From Sphingobacterium sp. (GTDB lineage Bacteria > Bacteroidota > Bacteroidia > Sphingobacteriales > Sphingobacteriaceae): DNA of 19,975 bases. The position numbers and the translations under genes were made by a program. Numbering within the stretch: the first letter of the stretch is position 1; every line of letters starts with the position of its first letter. Below, piece after piece: positions 8,830 to 15,496 of the stretch. The DNA is taken from the NCBI GenBank assembly GCA_030146225.1, contig JASLCA010000084.1:1-19975 (forward strand). Direction: 5' to 3'. Below the pieces are notes generated by a model. The model saw only the letters and a program-made list of their open reading frames with translations, was not told the origin of the DNA and searched no databases.

Positions 8830-10209
8830 ATGGGAGCGATTATTACATTAAGTATCTTGGGGATTTTAGTATTGTATTTAGGGCTGTATAAGGCCAATAA
8901 TGCTTTGCTTCCAGTTATGCTATTGGGCTTGCTTGTCGCATTTGGCTTTACGCTTGCGGAGTGGAATAAGGAAGCTGTACCTCTATTCAGTGGGATGGTG
9001 CTTTTTGATAAATATGCCTTAGCCTTTTCAATGCTATGCATCTTTATTACCGCCTTAATTATTATGCTTTCAAAGGCATATTTCCGAAGTATTAGTGAGC
9101 ATGTGGCGGAGTATTACTGCCTGCTGATCTTTTCCTTAACAGGGGCATTGATCGTGAGTGCTTACCATAATTTTGCCATGCTTTTTATCGGCATCGAGAT
9201 TATGTCGGTCGCTCTCTATATCTTAGTGGGTATCCGCAAGAAGGATATTGCTTCGAATGAGGCTTCCTTAAAGTATTTCTTAATGGGGGCTTTCTCTACA
9301 GGCTTTATGCTGTTTGGGATTACCTTGTTGTATGGGGCTTCTGGCACCTTTGACTTGGAGGTATTACGCAACTATGTGCTGACTACTGCTACAATACCAC
9401 CTATGTTCTATGCAGGGGTTCTCTTGTTATTATGTGGGCTATGCTTTAAGATTGGGGTGGCTCCGTTCCATTTCTGGACACCGGATGTATACGATGGGGC
9501 ACCTATCTTGATTACGGCTTTTATGAGTACGGTGGTTAAGATTGCTTCATTTGTAGGCTTCTTGCGCTTGTTTGGGATGGTGCTAATTCCGGTAAGTGAA
9601 TTATGGACTCCGGTGCTATTGACGGTAATTATTATTACCCTCTTTGTCGGGAATATCTCGGCATTGATGCAATCTAGCTTTAAGCGGATGATGGCTTATT
9701 CGAGCATCTCGCATGCCGGCTATATGCTGTTTGCCTTAGTGGCTTTAAGTGCGACTTCGCAAGCGAGTTTGTTTACCTATACTTTCGCCTATGCCTTGGC
9801 TTCAGTTATTGCCTTTGCCGTCTTGATCCTGGTCAAGCGGGAGACAGGCTCAGATCATTTTGAATCTTTTAATGGCTTGGGTAAGCGTAAGCCTTGGTTG
9901 GCTGCGGTGCTTACACTGGCGATGTTGTCCTTGGCGGGCATTCCATTGACTGCTGGCTTTATCGGCAAGTTTATGATGTTCAATCAGGTGATGCAAAATT
10001 ATAATATTCTGCTGTTATTACTGGCGGTAGTGAATGCAGCAATTGGGGTTTACTATTACCTACGTGTAGTGGTAAGTATGTACTTTAAGGATGCAGAAGT
10101 GTCCACAGAGTTCCATACCCCAACAAGCTACAAGCTGGTGTTGGCCATTACTGCAGTCTTAACCTTGTTAATTGGAATTTATCCCGATTGTATTATCGGC
10201 TTACTATAA
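8830..10209 (+). CDS. nuoN: NADH-quinone oxidoreductase subunit N (ND2 homologue, antiporter-like)
   Basis: NuoN is the proximal antiporter-like pump subunit and the last gene of the operon. The 459-aa product is hydrophobic throughout. Glu123 (LFIGIEIMSVALYILVG), Lys207 (CFKIGVAPFHFWTPDVYDG), Lys237 (FMSTVVKIASF), the stretch SSFKRMMAYSSISHAGYM (282-299) and Lys380 (TAGFIGKFMMF) match the conserved proton-path residues of the family. Length is normal. The operon ends here: the next gene, rarA, is on the other strand and its stop lies 25 nt away, with a hairpin between. Confidence 0.97.
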   Translation: MGAIITLSILGILVLYLGLYKANNALLPVMLLGLLVAFGFTLAEWNKEAVPLFSGMVLFDKYALAFSMLCIFITALIIMLSKAYFRSISEHVAEYYCLLIFSLTGALIVSAYHNFAMLFIGIEIMSVALYILVGIRKKDIASNEASLKYFLMGAFSTGFMLFGITLLYGASGTFDLEVLRNYVLTTATIPPMFYAGVLLLLCGLCFKIGVAPFHFWTPDVYDGAPILITAFMSTVVKIASFVGFLRLFGMVLIPVSELWTPVLLTVIIITLFVGNISALMQSSFKRMMAYSSISHAGYMLFALVALSATSQASLFTYTFAYALASVIAFAVLILVKRETGSDHFESFNGLGKRKPWLAAVLTLAMLSLAGIPLTAGFIGKFMMFNQVMQNYNILLLLLAVVNAAIGVYYYLRVVVSMYFKDAEVSTEFHTPTSYKLVLAITAVLTLLIGIYPDCIIGLL

Positions 10210-10218
10210 GCTATTGTT

Positions 10219-10255
10219 AAGGACAGCTACGCAATTAATAGTCGTATCTGTCCTT
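10219..10255 (+). terminator. Candidate terminator of the nuo operon, overlapping the rarA 3' end
   Basis: Arms AAGGACAG (10219-10226) and CTGTCCTT (10248-10255) pair perfectly. After one mismatch the stem continues with TACG (10228-10231) and CGTA (10243-10246), leaving an 11-nt loop. Reading rightwards, a T-rich stretch (TTTGTTTTTT) starts about 5 nt later. The hairpin includes the last codons and the stop of rarA on the other strand, so one structure could serve two convergent genes, though the reverse direction lacks a T-run. Confidence 0.5.
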
Positions 10256-11515
10256 CCATTTGTTTTTTAAGGATTCTCGCAGTTTATTTTCTGCTGCATT
10301 ATTGCCGGGTTGATATAGGGTTGTTCCGCTTAGTTTCTCTGGGAAGAACTCCTGATTCACAAAATTTCCTGGATAGGCATGTGCGTATTTGTATTCCGTC
10401 CCATAATTTAATTCTTTCATCAACTTGGTTGGCGCATTGCGCAGTTGTAAGGGCACGGGCAAGTTGCCTGTCTGCTTTACCAAGATTTGCGCCGCATTGA
10501 TCGCCTCATAGGCGGCATTGCTCTTGGCTGAGGAGGCTAGATAGGTTACCAGTTGCCCGAGGATAATACGGGATTCAGGCCAGCCAATAACCTTTACAGC
10601 TTGAAAGCAATTGTTGGCTAGCAGCAGGGCATTGGGATTGGCATTGCCAATATCCTCGGATGCCAAGATAAGCAGGCGGCGGGCAATAAAGGCTGGGTCT
10701 TCACCGCCTTCAATCATGCGCGCAAGCCAATATACGGCTGCATTGGGATCACTTCCACGGATGGACTTTATAAAGGCTGATATTATGTCATAATGCTGTT
10801 CCCCAGTCTTATCATACAGGGCTAGATTTTGCTGCACCTGCTTGAGTACAAAGGCATTGTTGATAGGCTGTTTCTGCGCTAGGGCTGCATGCAAGACCAA
10901 TTCAAAGACATTGAGTAATTTTCGGGCATCCCCTCCGGATAGCCTGAAAAGGGCTTCATACTCTTCGATCTGCACCGGATGTGCTTTTAGATAAGGGTCA
11001 TTCGCCTGTGCTAATTGGAGTATACTGCCCAGTTCTGCCTCGGTAAGGTGTTCTAGTACATATACTTGGCACCGGGATAGCAAGGCGGAGATAACTTCAA
11101 AGGAGGGATTCTCAGTAGTTGCTCCAATTAAGGTGACTAGGCCTCTTTCTACAGCGCCTAATAAGGAATCTTGTTGGGATTTAGAAAAGCGATGTATCTC
11201 ATCTATAAAAAGGATGGGCTGCTCTTGATTGAAGTTGCGTAGCTTTTCTGCCTTGTCAATTACATCTCGAATATCTTTAACGCCCGATTGTATGGCACTT
11301 AAGGCATAAAATGGCCTTTTGAGCTCTTCTGCAATTAGCAGGGCCAAGCTAGTTTTACCTACACCTGGAGGCCCCCAAAGGATCATCGAGGGGATGTTTT
11401 GCTGTTCAATTGCATGCCTTAAGACGGCTCCTTCGCCCACAAGCTGTTGCTGGCCGATATAATCGGCAAGGCTTTTTGGACGCATTCGTTCTGCTAAGGG
11501 GACTGTTGTTGCCAT
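10235..11515 (-). CDS. rarA: Replication-associated recombination protein A (RarA/MgsA, AAA+ ATPase)
   Basis: RarA is a clamp-loader-like AAA+ ATPase acting at stalled replication forks (bacterial homologue of yeast Mgs1 and human WRNIP1). The 426-aa product has a Walker A motif GPPGVGKT (48-55), Walker B ILFIDEIHRF (101-110), a sensor segment GATTENPSFEV (131-141) and an arginine at Arg148 (LLSRCQ). The second half shows the family's conserved C-terminal region: GSDPNAAVYWLARMIEGGED, LASEDIGNANP and YAHAYPGNFVNQEFFPE. Length is typical. It is transcribed alone, convergent with nuoN and divergent from the TPR gene at 11835. Nothing suggests a link to respiration; the position next to nuo is probably incidental. 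Confidence 0.97.
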   Translation of the reverse strand: MATTVPLAERMRPKSLADYIGQQQLVGEGAVLRHAIEQQNIPSMILWGPPGVGKTSLALLIAEELKRPFYALSAIQSGVKDIRDVIDKAEKLRNFNQEQPILFIDEIHRFSKSQQDSLLGAVERGLVTLIGATTENPSFEVISALLSRCQVYVLEHLTEAELGSILQLAQANDPYLKAHPVQIEEYEALFRLSGGDARKLLNVFELVLHAALAQKQPINNAFVLKQVQQNLALYDKTGEQHYDIISAFIKSIRGSDPNAAVYWLARMIEGGEDPAFIARRLLILASEDIGNANPNALLLANNCFQAVKVIGWPESRIILGQLVTYLASSAKSNAAYEAINAAQILVKQTGNLPVPLQLRNAPTKLMKELNYGTEYKYAHAYPGNFVNQEFFPEKLSGTTLYQPGNNAAENKLRESLKNKWKDRYDY

Positions 11516-11521
11516 AGTCTA

Positions 11522-11529
11522 CAAAAATA
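11522..11529 (-). promoter_or_regulatory. Candidate -7 element for rarA
   Basis: On the minus strand TATTTTTG, an exact match to the Bacteroidota -7 consensus TAnnTTTG, ends only 6 nt before the rarA ATG. This would place transcription start at or next to the start codon (a leaderless or nearly leaderless mRNA). No TTG or TTTG is seen at the usual -33 distance, so the match could be chance in an AT-rich stretch. Confidence 0.3.
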
Positions 11530-11777
11530 CTAAAAAAATTAGATATTGTCTTGGCGCGGCATCAGAATAGCGCGCTGCGGAATCATTCAAATGAGGCCAA
11601 GGTATTGGGCTTCTGCTGCTGGGCTAAGGGCGTGCTAGGCGCTTTGCTTTTAGTTCTTAGCTTAGGTGCTACTGTAGATTGACCTTATATCTTTTACGGG
11701 GTGACTGCTCAGGTAGGTGACACAGGTAGGTATATTTCTGTGGAAAGCTGCTGAATTTAGGCCCCACCAAGCAGTCA

Positions 11778-11812
11778 TTTGTTGGATATACTAGTAAATT
11801 TATCTAAGTTTG
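11778..11812 (+). promoter_or_regulatory. Candidate promoter of the TPR gene (11835)
   Basis: TTTG (11778-11781) is followed by a 23-nt spacer and TAAGTTTG (11805-11812), an exact TAnnTTTG match. The spacing is at the long end for the Bacteroidota sigma factor. Transcription would start about 7 nt after the -7 box, giving a leader of roughly 15 nt to the ATG at 11835, which supports that ATG over a downstream one. Confidence 0.55.
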
Positions 11813-11834
11813 AAAAGATAAGTAACTCAGATCT

Positions 11835-12992
11835 ATGCGATTTCTCAAGAAAAATATGCCTTCTTATACCTTATGCCTTACTAAAACTGTGCGAGCCCTC
11901 TTCTTGAATACGGGGTTATTGGTACTTGGCTTTGGCGCTCAAACTGCGGTTTTTGCTCAGAAGAAGGATATGCCAGTAGACCCAAGTGGTTACATAAAGA
12001 AATATGACGCTAGTTTTACGGGCATAGGTCCTCAGGTCTATATCCCTGAAACTCCTAAGTCCAAGGAGGAGCTGCTGAAAGAGTCCTATAGTAAGAAGTT
12101 TTCCTTTAAAGATAGCATTGCGCGGGAATTGGATTTCCAGAAGTTGCTTCAAGAGTTTAAAAGTACCAGCAATGCGGGGAGCATCGCTAATTTATTGTCC
12201 AAGCTGCCGATTAGTAAGGCCGAGTGGCTAAAGCTGATTGAGCAGGAGACTCAGGCGGAGAATTATGATACTGCCTACGCGCTCCTTAATGCTTATGCGA
12301 TTCAAGCCCTAAGAGAGAAGTCTATTCCAGAAGCCCTGACCTTGTTGAATAATGCTTTGGCGCATGCCAAGCAGCAGCAGCAGCCGGCGGATGTGGCCAA
12401 TATACAGTACAACTTGGGTAATATCTACTTTTATTTGAAGGATCTAAACAATGCTGGCGCCCTACAGGAAGCCAATTATAAGATGGCTGTGGAACAGCGC
12501 AGTCTAGTGGAGCAGGCTACCTCCTTGGTGAAAATCGCTCTTATACAAGCCGCTGATAAGGATTATAATTCAGCAGAAAATAATATTATTCGGAAGGCTA
12601 TTCCCTTGTTGAACAAGGCCAAGGCTTATGAGCAAAAGGTGGCTGCTTGGCTTGCCCTTGCTCAGATTTATCAATGGCAGAATAAACATACTGAAGCGCA
12701 ATGGTTTTTGATCCAAGCGCGGGACCTCGCCGTGAGTAAGGGCTTGACTGCTGACCTCGCGGAGATGGAGTATATGCTAGCTTTCTCCAAGCTGGTGCAA
12801 AAGAACTATAGCGTCGCACAAAAGGAATTTATCAGTGCCGACAAGTTGGCTAAATTGGAAAAGAATAAGCTGTTGCAACTGGCTATTTTGGACCAATTAG
12901 GACAGGCTTATATGGAGAATAATGAACTCCCTAAAGCTGCTGATATATTGGATAGTTATAGGTCGCTCCGCTTAGAATTATTTAAGAATTAA
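11835..12992 (+). CDS. Secreted tetratricopeptide-repeat protein of unknown function
   Basis: I do not recognise a named family for this 385-aa protein. It begins with basic residues and a hydrophobic stretch (about 20-40) ending in VFAQKK, which fits a signal peptide cut near residue 40-42, so the mature protein is probably periplasmic or outside the cell. Residues 42-130 are polar with no clear fold. From about 140 to 380 the sequence is a series of paired amphipathic helices with TPR character (for example YDTAYALLNAYAIQALREK, DVANIQYNLGNIYFYLKDL, AAWLALAQIYQWQNKHTEA, QLAILDQLGQAYMENNELP), a scaffold for protein contacts. No enzymatic motif is seen. The promoter candidate just upstream supports the ATG at 11835; a later Met (residue 8) is also possible. 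It is followed by 462 non-coding nt, so it is probably its own unit. Together with the TPR-containing regulator at 15493 it hints at a shared sensing theme, which is only inference. Confidence 0.8.
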   Translation: MRFLKKNMPSYTLCLTKTVRALFLNTGLLVLGFGAQTAVFAQKKDMPVDPSGYIKKYDASFTGIGPQVYIPETPKSKEELLKESYSKKFSFKDSIARELDFQKLLQEFKSTSNAGSIANLLSKLPISKAEWLKLIEQETQAENYDTAYALLNAYAIQALREKSIPEALTLLNNALAHAKQQQQPADVANIQYNLGNIYFYLKDLNNAGALQEANYKMAVEQRSLVEQATSLVKIALIQAADKDYNSAENNIIRKAIPLLNKAKAYEQKVAAWLALAQIYQWQNKHTEAQWFLIQARDLAVSKGLTADLAEMEYMLAFSKLVQKNYSVAQKEFISADKLAKLEKNKLLQLAILDQLGQAYMENNELPKAADILDSYRSLRLELFKN

Positions 12993-13378
12993 TTAATTTA
13001 TATCCATTCCTGTTATTTGGTCGACTTATAGGGTATGTTTGCGGAACTAAAGGCTATTCAATTTCTATGGAAAGAATTGTTTTTGCTTTTACGCAAAATA
13101 TGTAAAGCCATTAACTCTTTCTACTAATGGGCTCTTGCTCAGTGGGGCGTGATTTTATTTTGAAGCTGATATACTTGCGTTTCCGTAGATAAATTTCTAC
13201 AATTATTGTAAAGTTTTTGCTAAATACGCTGAAAATCAATGTAAAGTGTTATTTTTGAGTGTCAATTTTAGGCTTAGTTTAACTAGCGCTACAAGATTTA
13301 TAATAAAACTACATGCAGATTTGCTAGTTGCGGTTCTTCAATCGTAAATAGTTGCATACTGTTTTTTAAGCATGTGCT

Positions 13379-13402
13379 AGGCTTTGTAAGCCTTTGTAAG
13401 AA
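13379..13402 (+). repeat. Dyad plus tandem direct repeat, candidate operator
   Basis: A perfect inverted repeat, AGGCTT-TGT-AAGCCT, spans 13379-13393. It overlaps two tandem copies of CTTTGTAAG (13382-13390 and 13392-13400) spaced by 10 bp, one helical turn. The second copy contains the TTTG proposed as the -33 box of the next promoter. AraC-family proteins commonly bind direct repeats spaced in whole turns near the -35 region, so this is a plausible operator; no binding protein can be named. Confidence 0.4.
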
Positions 13403-13423
13403 TTCCCTGATAAAATAGGTTTA
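13393..13423 (+). promoter_or_regulatory. Candidate promoter of the three-gene AraC-type regulator operon
   Basis: TTTG at 13393-13396, a 19-nt spacer and TAGGTTTA at 13416-13423 match the Bacteroidota promoter pattern (TTTG, N19-21, TAnnTTTG) with one mismatch, at the last base. Transcription would begin near 13430, about 25 nt before the ATG at 13455. The -33 box lies within the second CTTTGTAAG repeat, so a protein bound there could either block or recruit RNA polymerase. Confidence 0.5.
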
Positions 13424-13454
13424 TGACCAGTGAGGTAATAATTAATTTTAAGAA

Positions 13455-14405
13455 ATGATAATAGAATTTGATTCAAAAAGAGTGAAAGCCTTTGAGTCTT
13501 ACGTACTTTGTTTTGCTGTTGTGCAGGTCCTACACTTGATATCGTTGATAGCCAATCTTAATACACCATTGGGTTTGCTATACGGTCCACTTTTGTATGG
13601 CATGTACGTTTCCTTGCAGCAGGACAGTCCTTATTCTATTCGGGGATTTCTGTTGCAGACATTTCCTTTTTTCTTATTCTTTGTTTGGTATATATTTACC
13701 TACTTCTTGCCCTCTAGCTTTTATTTTATTTGGATCTTCCCTTTAATGGTGGCATCCTCCTTAATCTATTGTCTGTTAATCTTTTATAAGCTAATGCGTA
13801 ATTTTCATACGCAAAACAATGAGTACGTATTATTGGTTAAGCAACTTTCAGTCCTAGGGATTACTATCGCATTCTTCTTGTTCCTTTTTTATATGGATCA
13901 GTTCCTGCAAGTTAGTCTGCGCATTGAAACTATCTTTACCCTGTCGGTTTCCTTGTTTTTCTGTGTGTTTATTGCCTTGCATTTCTTGTATTTACAGTGG
14001 CATGGAAAGCGAAAAGTTGAAACGGATGCGCAGCCAGAGTTGCCGCTGGAGATGGAGCCCATTATGCGTAGTTACGGACAAAGGCTGGAGCAGGCTATGA
14101 CGCAAGATGAACTATTTCTAGATGCAAACCTTAGTTTAGGACAGCTGGCCGACATTACCGCTATTCCTAAAGCCTATATCTCAGAATTCTTAAATCGCTA
14201 TCAAAAGCTAAGTTATTATGAATGGCTAGCCAAGTATAGGATAGAATATGCTTTGAATTTTATGGAAAGCTCAGCACAGCAATTAAAGATGGAAGCCGTG
14301 GCTTCAGCAAGTGGATTTAATTCGAAGACGGTGTTTTATCGTTATTTCAAGCTTTATGTGGGCGAGTCGCCTTCGGCCTATCGGTCAAAATTAATAGGAA
14401 GTTAA
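13455..14405 (+). CDS. Membrane-anchored AraC-family transcriptional regulator (6 TM + HTH)
   Basis: The 316-aa protein has about six hydrophobic helices (roughly 15-34, 38-55, 65-84, 88-111, 129-147, 158-180), then a basic linker (HGKRKVE) and a C-terminal AraC-type DNA-binding domain. The domain has two helix-turn-helix units: LSLGQLADITAIPKAYISEF (226-245) and the region 279-310 with AVASASGFNSKTVFYRYFK. The HTH should face the cytoplasm, making this a one-component sensor fixed in the inner membrane; the signal is unknown. Its membrane part shares the motif GLLYGPLLYG with the next gene's product (GLIYGPLLYFG), so the two are related. It lacks the first helix found in that neighbour: an in-frame TAA at 13449-13451 lies two codons before the ATG, so a longer start is ruled out without a frameshift. 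Its stop shares one base with the next ATG (TAATG). Confidence 0.85.
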   Translation: MIIEFDSKRVKAFESYVLCFAVVQVLHLISLIANLNTPLGLLYGPLLYGMYVSLQQDSPYSIRGFLLQTFPFFLFFVWYIFTYFLPSSFYFIWIFPLMVASSLIYCLLIFYKLMRNFHTQNNEYVLLVKQLSVLGITIAFFLFLFYMDQFLQVSLRIETIFTLSVSLFFCVFIALHFLYLQWHGKRKVETDAQPELPLEMEPIMRSYGQRLEQAMTQDELFLDANLSLGQLADITAIPKAYISEFLNRYQKLSYYEWLAKYRIEYALNFMESSAQQLKMEAVASASGFNSKTVFYRYFKLYVGESPSAYRSKLIGS

Positions 14406-15496
14406 TGTCTATTATATTTTTTGCATACACCTTAATCTTTGTATTTGGCGCCTTAGGCATTCATTTAGTCTTTATTCAGCCTAAAAAGAGCTTGATGGAC
14501 AAAGTCTTGTTGGTGTTTTTGTGTGTGGCTATGCTAAATGTTTTGTCCGCATGTATCTTTAGGGATGTAATGGTGGGCTACCTGTATGTAGATTATGCTG
14601 CACCCTTTGGTCTTATCTATGGGCCGCTACTTTACTTTGGCTATTCTTGTACCCTGGATAGAAAAATAAGTAGAAAGTCGGTTTTTCTACACCTAATCCC
14701 ATTTTCTCTATTTCTAATTGTCTTTTTAGTTTTTGTTTCATGGACCTATTTTAGAGAAAATTATTCCTCTGTTTATTATAGTGCTTTATACGCAATTACC
14801 GTTTTGTCATGGGCGGCTTACCCCATGTTTTTGATTTTAAAAGGAAGACCTTTGCGTAGCAATTCAAGCAGTGTTTTTCGGTATGCTATGATTATTTTAA
14901 TCACCTTAGCATCCTTCTTTTTACCATTAATTGTTATTCGTGCAAGTCGCAATACTGCTGCTGACATCCCTGTTTTCAGGCTGATCGTATTTGTGGCGAT
15001 GTTGTTAGGGGTTGTCTTGGTATACTTTCATCTGCTTGAACAGCTAAAGCATGCTTCAATTGCGGAAAGCGAAGCAAAGGAAACCAATTTGCTCCCTGCT
15101 AAAGCTGTCCAAGAGGAAGTCAAGGAGAGTCCAGTGCAGGAGATTCCGGCCCATTATTTCCTTAAAATTCAGCAGTATTTAGCAAAGGATAGGTACTTGA
15201 ATGCTAATTTTAAGTTGGCCGATATGTCCAAGGAATTGGGAGTGCCTAAATACCTTATTTCGCAATATTTTCAACAGGTTTATCAGGATAGTTTTGTCCG
15301 CAAGGTAAACTCTTGGCGTATTGCTTATGCCTGTCAGTTATTGTTAAAGCCTGATGTAGAGCTTAATATGGAAGATCTTGCTTTTAAGTGTGGCTTTAGT
15401 TCACGGGCTTCATTTTATAGGAATTTTAATCAGGAGAAAGCCTGTACACCATTGGAGTACAGGGAAAAATACACAAATAGTAAGGCTCAAGCATGA
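14405..15496 (+). CDS. Membrane-anchored AraC-family transcriptional regulator (7 TM + HTH)
   Basis: The 363-aa protein has about seven hydrophobic helices (roughly 3-25, 33-52, 66-82, 94-114, 126-146, 158-178, 190-211). A charged linker follows (about 212-248, rich in Glu/Lys), then a C-terminal AraC-type domain with two HTH units: FKLADMSKELGVPKYLISQY (269-288) and 322-353 with DLAFKCGFSSRASFYRNFN. The phrase PFGLIYGPLLYFGY in the third helix matches the upstream gene, so the pair looks like an old duplication, now diverged. Predicted role: a membrane-tethered one-component regulator; ligand and targets unknown. The ATG overlaps the preceding stop by one base and its own stop overlaps the next gene's ATG by three bases (ATGA), which argues for one mRNA and coupled translation of all three. 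Confidence 0.85.
   Translation: MSIIFFAYTLIFVFGALGIHLVFIQPKKSLMDKVLLVFLCVAMLNVLSACIFRDVMVGYLYVDYAAPFGLIYGPLLYFGYSCTLDRKISRKSVFLHLIPFSLFLIVFLVFVSWTYFRENYSSVYYSALYAITVLSWAAYPMFLILKGRPLRSNSSSVFRYAMIILITLASFFLPLIVIRASRNTAADIPVFRLIVFVAMLLGVVLVYFHLLEQLKHASIAESEAKETNLLPAKAVQEEVKESPVQEIPAHYFLKIQQYLAKDRYLNANFKLADMSKELGVPKYLISQYFQQVYQDSFVRKVNSWRIAYACQLLLKPDVELNMEDLAFKCGFSSRASFYRNFNQEKACTPLEYREKYTNSKAQA

Larger units (their letters stand above)
11516..11834. other. Divergent intergenic region rarA / TPR gene
   Basis: This 319-nt spacer separates two divergent genes and codes for nothing I can recognise. Next to rarA is a candidate -7 element and next to the TPR gene a better promoter. In between are a perfect 9-bp direct repeat, CAGGTAGGT, at 11710-11718 and 11723-11731 (13-bp period), and an 8-bp inverted repeat, TGACTGCT (11702-11709) with AGCAGTCA (11770-11777), enclosing 60 nt. 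Both lie upstream of the TPR promoter and could be protein-binding sites, but short matches of this size can arise by chance. Confidence 0.5.
12993..13454. other. 462-nt non-coding spacer upstream of the AraC-regulator cluster
   Basis: No convincing gene lies here; the region is AT-rich with stops in all frames. It contains TGTAAAG three times (13101-13107, 13207-13213, 13240-13246; the last two are 33 bp apart and extend to TGTAAAGT). The first copy pairs imperfectly with GCTTTTAC at 13085-13092. Exact -7-like matches occur at 13034-13041 (TATGTTTG) and 13250-13257 (TATTTTTG), but neither has a -33 box at proper distance. The best promoter is near the right end. The length and the repeats suggest regulation, possibly by the downstream AraC-type proteins. 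Confidence 0.5.

Noticed and set aside
13034..13041. TATGTTTG and TATTTTTG (13250-13257) as promoters in the long spacer
   Set aside because: No -33 box stands at the required distance, and such matches are common in AT-rich DNA; the site at 13393-13423 fits better.
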